From: Amorphophallus konjac
Lineage: Eukaryota > Streptophyta > Magnoliopsida > Alismatales > Araceae
NCBI GenBank assembly: GCA_022559845.1
Contig: CM040120.1
Location: forward strand, 163,414,334 to 163,478,333
Length of the DNA: 64,000 nt
Reading direction: 5' to 3'
The number at the start of each line of letters is the position of its first letter. The first letter of the stretch is position 1. Positions 13,211 to 23,248 of this stretch are shown here, in pieces. The position numbers were made by a program, and so were the translations under genes. The notes under the pieces are model-generated. The model was not told the origin of the DNA. It was given only the letters and a program-made list of their open reading frames with translations, and did no database searches.

Positions 13211-13338
13211 CCCAGACTCTGCAGGTTTAATGAAGAGTTCAGTCGATCAGCAGAAACAGAACAGGCTGTACATAGTTCAATTAAGCAGCAATGTATATAC
13301 TTAGCAATGCAGTGTGTGGACTTGGACAGCTAGCCACG

Positions 13339-14890
13339 AGTGTATAGACTTTGCCTAAGTGTTTATCCATGAATGAGATGGCGATGTATAGACATGAACT
13401 AATGCAAGCAGTGTATAGACTTTGTGCCCCAAAGGCAATGTATAGACTTAGTGCTCTACATGCTACAGTGCTAATGAGTAGACTTGATCAATGCATCTTG
13501 AATGTTTAGACTTGAAGAGCTAGCCAACGAGTGTATAGACTTGAGGGGTGACAACGAGTGTATAGACTAGAAGACTTAATAGCGAGTGTATAGACTTGAA
13601 GGGTGACAACGAGTGTATAGACTTGCTGGGTGACAACGAGCATATAGACTTGCTAAACAGCAGCAGAATGTATAGACTTGGTTGTGTGAGCATGCAGTGT
13701 ATAGACTTTGTGAGACGCAAAGGCTGTACAGACTTGACGAAATGCATGTGCTAGACAGTGTATAGACTAGACAATGCCAATGAGATGTTCAGACTTGCTA
13801 TGAAGCAACCACAATGTACAGACTTATGTTGAAGCAACCAGAATGTACAGACTTAGAGTGAAGATAATGCAATGTATAGACTTTGATGAACATATGCAAT
13901 GTATGAACTTAACGACGCAAGCGATGTATAGACTTTGGAACGCTTGAAGTACAGACACGCTGCCAATGTATAGACTTGGATGAGACATTGCATGAGACGG
14001 TGGATGTATAGACTTGGGCTGTACAGACTTGGAAAGTTTGAAAGCCAATGTATAGACTTCAAGTGAAGACCAATGTATAGACTTCACGTGAAAACCAATG
14101 TATAGACTTCAAGTGAAGACCAATGTATAGACTTCACGTGAAAGCCCAATGTACAGACTTGAGCTAGGCAAGCTACAGTGCCGATGTATAGACTTTGGCT
14201 AGACAAGCTACAGGGCCGATGTATAGACTTTGCAAATGTTCAGACTTGAATGCTCGACCAGTGTACAGACTTGCCACCGACCAAAGTATAGACTTGAAAA
14301 GCTTGAACACAGCGATGTGCAGACTTTGTGATGTATAGACTTATGAATGCAACGTAGGTAAAGGTCTCAATGTATAGACTTCACCTGAAACAGTCTGATG
14401 TATAGACTTTGTCTGAAACAGTCGGATGTACAGACTTGAGTGAACGATGCATGAACAAGCCTAATCAATGTATAGACTTTGATGCACAAACACACAATGT
14501 AATGTATAGACTTTAAAGCAGATGCCAAGCCCATGTACAGACTTGAAGAGACAACCAATGTATAGACTTCTCATTATGCATCCAGACAAATGTATAGACT
14601 TGAGTTATGCAACTGAAGGCTGTACAGACTTGCTATGAAGTGAGATGCAACGTGAGACGCTCGAATGTATAGACTTGCTGATTGTGTTAAGACACACCAT
14701 GAGACGCTCAGAAAGACTGCCCACTGTATAGACATTGCCTTAGACATGCAGACAATGTGAATGTATAGACTTTGATCTTGTGCATGCAATGTATAAACTT
14801 GCTAAATGTATGGACTTAGCAGAACAAACGTTGCACAAACAATGTATGGACTTATGAGTGCAGCACAGACAGATGCAATGTACAGACATG
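13339..14890. repeat. Direct array of about 53 TGTATAGACTTG units
   Basis: Consensus AATGTATAGACTTG on the plus strand, all in one direction. By hand count there are about 53 recognisable units in 1.55 kb, about one per 30 nt. Common variants are TGTACAGACTTG and TGTTCAGACTTG. The 12-25 nt spacers are mostly unrelated, except a short stretch of true tandem duplication at 14,047-14,150 with GACTTCAMGTGAA spacers. Frames across it encode repeated SLYI or SIH residues and are not genes. It sits in the presumed U3 of the SIRE LTR. Confidence 0.9.
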
Positions 14891-15206
14891 CGAATCTGGG
14901 GGGGTCGACCCATCTGGAAAGGGGGTCGACCCACTTCTATCTAGACTATGCTGAAAGGTTATAGTAGCATCACCCATTGTACATACTAACATCAAGCAAT
15001 CCAGATAAAATATAATTATGAAATGCATCAACAATTATGAAATGCACCAATGCACACACCACACAGCCTCAGCCTGTTCGTTGGTTATGCATCCAGATAA
15101 GATGTTCAATGAAACATACATATGCAACAAAAACAAATTTATATGCAGACTCAAACAGATGATGACTTATAGTGTTTGCTATCATCAAAATCACAGGGAC
15201 ACAACA

Positions 15207-15727
15207 ATCACCCCCTTTTTGATGATGGCAACACTATGAGTCAGTATGACTTGATCAAATATTTCTCCCCCTTTGACTTCAGCAAAAAGACATTAATTGA
15301 AGAGGGAAGAATAAGACTGCATTAGATGAGTGAATTAAAAGCTCCCCCTTTAATGACAATTAGCTCCCCCTGAATAGAATAATGATCAGAAATGTTTTGA
15401 AGGTTGAAACCAATTGAGATGAAGGGAGAATATCAACAAAAGCACAGGGACACTAAAAAATGCTGACTAGATCTCCCCCTTTATGAAAAACACTCAGCAT
15501 GACATGGAAGCTCCCCCTGATTAGATGGAGTGAAAGAAGTGATGAGCATCTATCAGCAAAGCACATGGGTATACAAGAGTTACCACAGTCGGTAATCACA
15601 GTGAATAAATGAGGAAGCAAGATTTTCATTAGCACACCAAATTCATAAATCTTTGTAAACGAATTTCAGATTCTTCAATTATAATAAATTATGAATGAGT
15701 TTAAACTTACCATCATGATTTAAAAGT
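15207..15727 (-). other. SIRE 3' non-coding region with purine tracts
   Basis: Directly next to the LTR the minus strand has AAAAAGGGGG with GATGATG, the usual SIRE polypurine tract. Further AGGGGGAG tracts on the minus strand lie near 15,265, 15,342, 15,363, 15,473 and 15,511. No open frame. Interrupted at 15,728 by the Tekay element and resumed at 26,174. Confidence 0.75.
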
Positions 15728-17270
15728 TGTCACGCCTCGAGAGCGGAAGATACCCGGAGATGCGTGACGAGTTTATATCAATCATGTCAATCAGAGTAGT
15801 AGTGTATTCGACACAAAGACAGAGATGCGCAAAAGGAAAGATAACCCAATCCATTTATTTCTTCATAATAAATAGTCTATTACAAACCTAATACTCTATT
15901 CAAAAAAAAAAAGTACACATTTAACTCAATAAATATATAAAAGACTAGATGACACTTGGAAAAGCTCTAGCTCTTTCACTCTTGATTCTCCCCATCCGAT
16001 TGACTTTCCTCATCGTCGGACCTACCTGAAAAGTAAGGGAAACACAGAGTGAGCGAACGCTCAGTAGGAAATTATATCTCAGGAACTAGCAAGGGGTTTA
16101 AGTAGTTACATCTTTCATGAATGCACTATAGCTATGCATGCTCGCCTAAAACGACAAGATAGAAAGAGGATATAACAATAAGATAACAGGGAGAACTAGT
16201 CATGAACCTTTCAAGAACTTATATCAAATGACCTCAAGATATTCAAGCAAGTACTTTATCATGTCAAGATGAAATTTGGCTATCACGTTCAAGTACGCAA
16301 GTAATTACCCTTTTTCAGGCCACGCAAGTCATGTAATATCAAGTCAAGTACAAGATTTGTGGAATGTTCAATCAAGGTAGTCATGCACTTCGGTATAATG
16401 CCAATACCGTGATCAATCAACTCCCATGGGCACAAGTACTTTCGGGTGCTCCTCCCAGGACCAGATCGGGCCCTATATGCGCAGGCATTAGTCATGTATT
16501 TTTAACATCCACATTTTTGTGTATAGCCATCATGGAATTTCAATAAGCAAGCTTGTAGTCATGTAAGACAACTTTGAGAGATTAGAGTCCAAAAATATGA
16601 CTTTTGACACCAATGGGCGATAATAACGGTACAATCGCACTTTCGATAAAACTAGGTGGAATTGGTTCCCTTAACTCGGGTACCATGATAAGTAAGTAGA
16701 GACAGTCTTTTATATAGAATTGAGGTCCATATGAATAGCACCTCAATGGCAAGACGTCCTCATTCTTAATATAGAATTGAGGTTCACAAGAACATCAAGT
16801 TTAATATAGAATTGGGGTCTACAAGAACATCATAACAATGTTGATATAGAATTGGGGTTTACAAGAATATCATAACAACGGCATAATCTTCCCCGTTCAT
16901 TAAGATAATTCTCATATCATACCCATGGCATGACATGAGGGCCGGTATTACCATGTTTCTATAGAGGGACATGGCAAAGATTGTGTAATGGGTTTTTAGG
17001 GTACAACCAGCTCAGTCGGCCTTGAGGGAATCCAAGGCGGCGAGGAGTCTTACGGAGGTCTCTATGACTAACTTGCTAGTCCAAAGGAACGGAATGTCCA
17101 ATGGAGAGTTTGTATGTCAATGAGAATTGAGTGTGTAATGCGATAAATCATCATAGAAAATATGGGACTATACTCACGGAGTGGAGTAATAGTGCCAATG
17201 TATATGTATGTATGTATAATGAAACCCTCGGATAACAGTAATCAGGAAAAATCAGTAGTGCAGAAAATAG

Positions 17271-17747
17271 CGACTTTGGTAAAGTCGTTTTTCATGAAAT
17301 TAACGCCTTAATCAGGGGCGTTTATATTAAATTTGACGACATGTATAGAAGTCGTCCTTTCAATATTTCTAATTTTGCAGAATATTAAAAATCTGGAAAT
17401 TTTCATAAAACACGCCCTGGACAGGGGCGTTAGTTTACAGAAAGCGCCCTGGTATGGGGCATCAGTTCAATAAAAGACGACCTGGACAAGGTCGTTAATT
17501 CACAATTGTACAATTTCGAGACCATGAAATTTCAGGAAACATGATATAGGGTCAGGACCAGAAAAATAGCAGGATTACAAGAGATTGATCATGCATTAAT
17601 CTAGAATCATGTTTGAATTGATATATAATTTTTAAACATGGTATTTAGTAATTAAAAGAAATTGACGTCCGTGTGTAGGGCGTCAAATATGAAATTGATG
17701 ACCTAGTCATGGTCGTTTCTTGTAATTTAGCGCCCTTGATAGGGGCG
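17271..17747. repeat. Dyad clusters 2 and 3 of the Tekay LTR (9 units)
   Basis: Units at 17,271-17,287, 17,302-17,321, 17,335-17,356, 17,410-17,429, 17,443-17,461, 17,475-17,494, 17,663-17,683, 17,697-17,716 and 17,729-17,747. Each is 17-22 nt with complementary 5-8 nt arms, for example CGACTTT/AAAGTCG, ACGCC/GGCGT, GACGAC/GTCGTC and GCGCCC/GGGGCG. The arm sequence differs between units but pairing is kept. The same units recur in the other LTR at 24,799-25,276. Confidence 0.85.
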
Positions 17748-18309
17748 TTTCTTTCAAAAACTCTTTAGAAACTAATCAAAACGCATGAAATATATATGCA
17801 TGTATTAACGGATGATGTTATAATTATTAATATGCTAGTTTGGGCTACAATCCCTGAGAAAACCTACCTTTGTGAAGACTTGGAAGAGGATCGTGAAGGT
17901 TTTAATGGAAACGATGCTCTGAACTTCTAATAGCAACAGTGATGACAGGAGAAGAGAGAAGTTGATGCAGATGAAGCTTGAAGTTCTGTACGTACTTCAA
18001 CCTAGAATAGCTTCTTCTTGATGTAGGCAACCTACAGGAAAGATATGAAGAACATTAGTATTCTTCATACGGTGACCGGAGGCAAGGAAGAAGAGCTGTT
18101 AATTACTTACACAGCAGCAGAACCTCGACCAAAATAGCTTTAGGGTTCGAATGTTTAGGGTATTTATAGGATTTCTAGAATCCTAACGGGGTGAGTGTTT
18201 GATTGGAAGTAACACTTCCATATTAGAGTTATTACTACATTCGAACTCTTTCTCATAGTTATCAACTTACCCTGGATAAGTTCCTGGTTCGAACGGAACA
18301 GAAACTGAA

Positions 18310-18524
18310 TTAACATCCTAGGTAAGGGCGTCGAATTTAAATTGACGCCTTGGCATGCGTCGTTTATTGTTGAAACGCGTCCAAGCAAAGGGCGTTACAA
18401 TTACTTGCCTTTTTATGTAATTTTGGTTGTTTAAGATTTGACGCCTTGAAATGTGGGCGTCCTTTCTCAAAAACACGCCTTAGGTGAGGGCGTTTCTTGT
18501 CAAGTAGCGCCTTTATCTGCGGCG
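18310..18524. repeat. Dyad cluster 1 of the Tekay LTR (6 units)
   Basis: Units at 18,310-18,331, 18,343-18,361, 18,374-18,394, 18,439-18,461, 18,474-18,492 and 18,506-18,524, mostly GACGCC or ACGCC arms facing GGGCGT. Spacing is mostly about 32 nt. It lies upstream of the TATA box in element sense. The same cluster in the 5' LTR is at about 25,837-26,052. Confidence 0.85.
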
Positions 18525-18641
18525 TTATTTTCCTCAGGGTTTAAATTTTTTTTTTCCATTTTCAATTTTATCGTTTATTTACTTATTCTTTTAATCTATT
18601 TTGATTTATCTATCCCCTTCTATTTTATCAGGGTTGCTACA

Positions 18642-18672
18642 CCCTCCCCTACTTAAAAAGAATTTGGTCCCC
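18642..18672 (-). other. Polypurine tract of the Tekay element
   Basis: On the minus strand GGGGACCAAATTC is followed by AAGTAGGGGAGGG, ending at the first base of the 3' LTR. The same layout precedes the LTR at 10,067. Confidence 0.8.
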
Positions 18673-18719
18673 AAATTCCGTAGCATATATTTATATAGAG
18701 AGTGTAGAGTACATACCTT

Positions 18720-20357
18720 CTAGAATAATTCTGGAAATCGTTTCCTCATAGATTCCTCGGTCTCCCATGTAGCTTCATGTTTTGAATTCTTATTCCATTG
18801 TACTTTTAGCATGGGAATAACCTTATTCGTTAGGGTACGTACTTCTCGATCTAGTATTCTTATGGGCTTCTGCTTGTATGTGAGATCTTTCTGGATTACT
18901 AGATTTCCATGCTCAATAATATGTGATGGATCATGCACATACTTCTTTAACATAGATATGTGGAACACATCATGTACTTCGGACAGTTGAGGTGGCAATG
19001 CGATGCGATAAGCAACCTCGCCAACTCTTTCTAGTATCTCGAAGGGTCCGATGAATCTTGGTGTAAGCTTGCCTTTAACACCAAATCTTCGTATTCCACG
19101 TCCAGGCGATATCTTGAGAAATACATGATCTCCAACTTGGAATTCAAGATCTCTCCTTCTTGTGTCAGCATAAGCCTTTTGTCTAGACTGAGCAACTTGC
19201 AGTCTTTCTCTGATTATTTGTATCTTCTCGGTAGTATCCCTTACCATGTCTGGACCTAACAGTTGTTTCTCTCCAACTTCGTCCCAGCATAAGGGTGATC
19301 GGCAACTCCTTCCATATAAGGCTTCGAAAGGTGCCATTTGTATACTTGCCTGGTAGCTATTATTGTATGCGAATTCAACCAGAGGCAAGTGATCACGCCA
19401 GTTTCCACCAAAATCAATAATGCATGCTCTTAGCATATCTTCGACTACTTGATTGGTTCTCTCGGTCTGACCATCTGTTTGAGGGTGAAAAGCTGTACTA
19501 AAGTTAAGTCTCGTTCCCAACGAATGTTGTAGTCCCTTCCAAAAATGAGAAGTAAAACGGGGATCTCTGTCAGACACGATTGAAACAGGAATACCATGTA
19601 ATCTAACTATCTCCTTGATATACAATGCAGCCAGAACATCAATTGACCATCGGCTCTTGATCGGCAAGAAATGCGCTGATTTAGTCAATCGATCAATAAT
19701 AACCCATATTCCATCATGTCCTCCCTTTGATTTAGATAGACCCATGATGAAATCCATGCCAATATCCTCCCACTTCCACCTAGGAATATCTAGGGGATGT
19801 AGTTTTCCAGCAGGCTTTTGGTGTTCTGCCTTGACTTGTTGGCACGTGAGACAACGCGACACGTGGTCCGCTATTTCCCTTTTCATGTTGAGCCACCAAT
19901 AATTCCGTTTAACATCTTGATACATTTTGGTAGATCCAGGATGAATCGTGTACCTTGATCTATGAGCTTCATCTAAGATCTTCTTCTTTACCTCGGGACA
20001 ATCCGGTATGCAAGTTCTATTCCTGAATATTAATCTTCCTTCACAAGTTATTTGGAAATTCGATTGTCCTTCCAGTTTGCCTTTGATCTCTACTAACATT
20101 GGGTCATTATCTTGAAGTGCTTGTATTTCAGTTAATAGGTCTGACTGTATGCTTATATGAGATAATGTGACACATCTAGGGTCTGTGTCCATGCCTATAT
20201 TGAGTTCAGAGAATTGCTCCAGTAATTTCCATTCTTGAATCATACAATTGGCTAACAGTGATCTCAGCTTTCGACTAAGGGCATCTGCTACATGATTACC
20301 CTTTCCGGGATGATATTGTATATTGAAGTCGAAGTCTTTGAGATATTCTAGCCAACG
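18720..20357 (-). pseudogene. Tekay integrase and chromodomain part of polyprotein
   Basis: In frame with the rest of the polyprotein and separated from RNase H by one TGA (20,358-20,360). From the N-terminus: end of RNase H (YHPGKGNHVADALSRKL); integrase zinc region with HRSRYTIHPGSTKMYQDVKR and CLTCQQVK; catalytic core with D in GMDFIMGL, D in VSDRDPRF and E in QTDGQTERTNQ, all three intact; the GKLTPRFIGPFEIL C-terminal domain; and a chromodomain-type tail ending EATWETEESMRKRFPELF. It inserts element cDNA, and the chromodomain is thought to guide targeting (known for chromoviruses). The protein ends at 18,720, about 80 bp before the LTR. Confidence 0.93.
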
Positions 20358-20807
20358 TCATTGCCTCATGTTCAGTTCCTTCTGTGAGAAAAGATATTTG
20401 AGACTCTTGTGATCGGAGTATACAGTAAACTGCACTCCATAGAGATAATGTCTCCATATCTTCAGTGCAAATACTACCGCGTCCAATTCTAAGTCATGGA
20501 CGGGGTAGTTCTCTTCATGCTTCTTCAATTGACGAGAAGAGTAAGCTATAACCTTTCCTTGTTGCATTAGAACACATCTGAGGCCAATGCCAGAAGCATC
20601 AGTGTATACCTCGAATTTATCTCCTTCCACTGGTAAAGCTAAGACAGAAGCTGTAGTAAGATGATCCTTGAGAGTTTGGAAGCTTCTTTCACATTCCTCA
20701 CTCCATTCGTAACGGATCTCCTTGCGAGTTAACCTCGTAAGGGGCACGGCGATCTTAGAGAAATCTTTGATGAATCGTCTGTAATAGCCAGCAAGACCTA
20801 AGAAACT
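20358..20807 (-). pseudogene. Tekay RT end and RNase H part of polyprotein
   Basis: Segment between the two TGA codons. It begins [20 protein letters not shown], the connection after RT, and contains the gypsy RNase [42 protein letters not shown] and [19 protein letters not shown]. The usual catalytic Asp and Glu positions are present. In related elements the two stop positions are Arg (SEIRSFL and NMRQRRW). CGA to TGA at a CpG explains both, so this is probably a recently silenced, methylated copy and not an old relic. Confidence 0.92.
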
Positions 20808-23072
20808 TCAGATTTCGCTACCATTGGTCGGTCTTTCCCAATTTCTTACAGCTTCAACTTTTGATGGATCTACTGATAAGCCATCCTTTGATATAACATG
20901 TCCGAGAAAAGTTACTTCTTCAAGCCAGAATTCACACTTGCTAAGTTTTGCATATAATTGATTTGTCCTCAATATTTGTAATGCAATCCTTAAATGCTCC
21001 TCATGCTCTTCCTTGGTCTTAGAATAAATCAATATATCATCAATAAAGACCACCACGCATTGATCCAAATAAGGCCTGAATATGCTATTCATTAACTGCA
21101 TAAAGGCAGCAGGGGCATTTGTTAGTCCAAAAGGCATAACAACGAATTCATAATGGCCATACCTGCTTCTGAATGCGGTCTTATGAATGTCATCATCTTT
21201 GATCCTTAACTGATGATATCCCGACCTGAGATCAATCTTTGAGAAATACTTGGATCCAGATATTTGGTCAAATAATTCATCGATTCTCGGCAGTGGATAC
21301 TTGTTCTTGATAGTGAGATGATTCAACTGTCGATAGTCGATGCATAGCCTCATGGATCCATCTTTCTTTCTTACAAACAGTACAGGTGCTCCCCACGGGG
21401 AAGTACTTGGTCTAATGAATCCTTTCTTAATGAGTTCCATCAATTGCTCCTTTAACTCCTTGAGTTCAGCAGGTGACATTCTATAAGGTGCCTTTGAAAT
21501 TGGACCAGCACCAGGGACTAAGTCAATGGTGAAGGCCACTTCTCTTTGTGGGGGTAATCCAGGCAAATCTTCCGGAAATACGTCTGGAAATTCTTGCACT
21601 ACTGGAATGTCTTCTAGCTTAGTTTCCTTAGCTTCTTTAACTGTGATAAATGCAAGGAAAGATACACATCCTTTCCTGATGAGCTTGCTAGCTCGGAGAG
21701 CCGAAATAAAAGGGGATTTGCTTCGACTCTTAGGGCTAGTGAAGATTAATTCTGGAAATTCCTTGAATGTAACCTTGCTATTGCGGCAATCAACCGTTGC
21801 CTGATACTTGGATAACCAATCTACTCCTAGTATGACATCATACTCCTTCAGATCTAAACATATGAGATCGATAGGGAGATTTCTACCCTGAACCAATACT
21901 TCACAGTTTTGGTAATGATGTGTAATATCAGTCTCGTCACCCAGAGGAGTAGACAAAACTAATTTCATCCATTCCGGTTCTAGGGGTAATGGGTCAGCAA
22001 ACTTCTTAGAAATAATAGAATGTGATGCACCAGTATCAATTAAGACATATGCATTCTTGGAACAAACTTTCAATGTACCTTCCACTAGTCCGCCTTCTTC
22101 TTCTTGTTCGGTCTCCTTGATTGCGTGAAGACGCGCATTCTTGTTTACCGGGCGTTTCCCGACATCGGCTTGATCGTTAAGTAATGGGCAATCGGGAATC
22201 CGATGCTCACGACTCCCACAACGGAGACATGCTCTTAGTTTCCTCCAGCATTCTTCTGCTCTATGGCCTGCCTTGTCACAATGTTTGCACACTGTGTTTG
22301 ATGGGGTAGTGGTGATAGAGAGGGGCTTGGTCTTCTTAAACTTCTGATCTTGCGAGGAAATACCTCCATTGCTATGCCTCTTCTTGAAGTTGGGTTTAAA
22401 GGAACCCGATCCTGTAACTTGTTCCTTCTTATCCTTACCACGAATCCTATCAGATAGTTCTGTGGCATCTTCTAACAGTTGTGCGCGGCGTACTATCTCC
22501 GAATAGACCTGAATGTCCATCGGTGCCAGTTGGGTAATATATTGGGGCCTGAGCCCGTTTAGGAACCTCCTAGCTTTCATCTTCTCGGTGCTAACTAAGT
22601 GCTTAGCATACCGAGACAATCTAGAGAATTGGGCCTCATACTCGGCCACTGACAAGGATCGTTGCTTTAGTGCAGCAAATTCTGCAGCTTTCTTTTCCTG
22701 CACTCGGTATGAAAAATATTTTGCGTTGAAGTGTTCAACGAATTCCGCCCATGTAACATGGTCTTGATTTAGAGTAGCCTCTATTGATTCCCACCAGCAT
22801 CTAGCATCCCTTTCTAGCTGAAAGGTAGCTAACAAAATTCTATCCTGGTCCGTGCATTGCATGACACGGAAGATACGTTCTGTTTCCCTAATCCAGTGTT
22901 CAGCGTCATCCGGATCAGTAGAACCCGTGAACTTGGGCGGGTTCATGTTCTTGAAAGTCTGATGGAGACTTCCTGCTCGTTGTCCACCTCCTTGTGCTAC
23001 TTGTTGCAGCACCTGTGTCATGCCTTGAAGCATACGCTGCATGTTGCGCCATTGGGCACGTTCGGCAGCCAT
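20808..23072 (-). pseudogene. Tekay gag-protease-RT part of polyprotein
   Basis: 754 codons. Start chosen at the ATG of [12 protein letters not shown], about 175 bp after the 5' LTR in element sense. Gag core spans roughly residues 40-200 ([36 protein letters not shown]), followed by two CCHC knuckles ([28 protein letters not shown]). The protease motif is [13 protein letters not shown] has [58 protein letters not shown] and the catalytic FIDD near 21,034-21,050. It ends at a TGA in place of Arg in SEIRSFLG. All visible catalytic residues are intact. As a full polyprotein it is broken by the two TGA codons. Confidence 0.94.
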
Positions 23073-23229
23073 TATCCTACAATTATAATAACTAGATTAA
23101 TACGTGATTTGTATTTTAAAGACTAGCATTCTATGTTAACTTTAACCCTTTGTTCTACCCAATCTCACTGGTTAAAGGGTTAAAACCTATCCTTGGACTT
23201 GGGTTTTTCCTAGGAATTGAATACCCTAG

Positions 23230-23248
23230 GCTCTGATACAACAAAAAC
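23230..23248 (-). other. Primer binding site of the Tekay element
   Basis: Immediately inside the 5' LTR the minus strand reads TTTTTGTTGTATCAGAGC, matching the core TATCAGAGC of the initiator-Met tRNA complement used by most plant gypsy elements. The leading bases differ from the usual TGG. Confidence 0.6.

Larger units (their letters stand above)
12074..15206 (-). mobile_element. SIRE-type copia 3' LTR, 3.1 kb
   Basis: On the plus strand it runs TGTTGAGTC...GACACAACA, 3,133 bp. On the minus strand it starts directly after the SIRE-type purine tract and GATGATG box (15,207-15,230), so this is the 3' LTR. In element sense it has the LTR start, an array of TGTATAGACTTG units (14,890-13,339), three CACGTG boxes, a TA-rich TATA region, then R/U5 with the SIRE landmarks GGTGGTTCGG and GAGGGGGGTGAAT near its end. 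It is inserted into the RT of another SIRE copy. The expected TSD (ATTTC, 12,069-12,073) cannot be matched because the 5' LTR side is lost. Confidence 0.85.
15728..18641 (-). repeat. Tekay 3' LTR
   Basis: 2,914 bp, TGTCACGCC...TTGCTACA on plus. In element sense the order is U3 with six dyads (18,525-18,310), TATA box (CCTATAAATAC, 18,170-18,159), then a second and third dyad cluster (17,747-17,663 and 17,494-17,271). A fourfold imperfect repeat of ATATAGAATTGRGG-type units lies at about 16,716-16,880. Frames within are shadows. Confidence 0.95.

Noticed and set aside
13520..14789. Several minus-strand open frames with repeated SIH/SLYI residues
   Set aside because: They are translations of the TGTATAGACTTG array in different frames.
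13339..14890. CRISPR-like array (short repeat, about 30-nt period)
   Set aside because: Repeat core is only 12 nt, degenerate, with spacers of varying length, inside an LTR of a plant retrotransposon. No cas genes.
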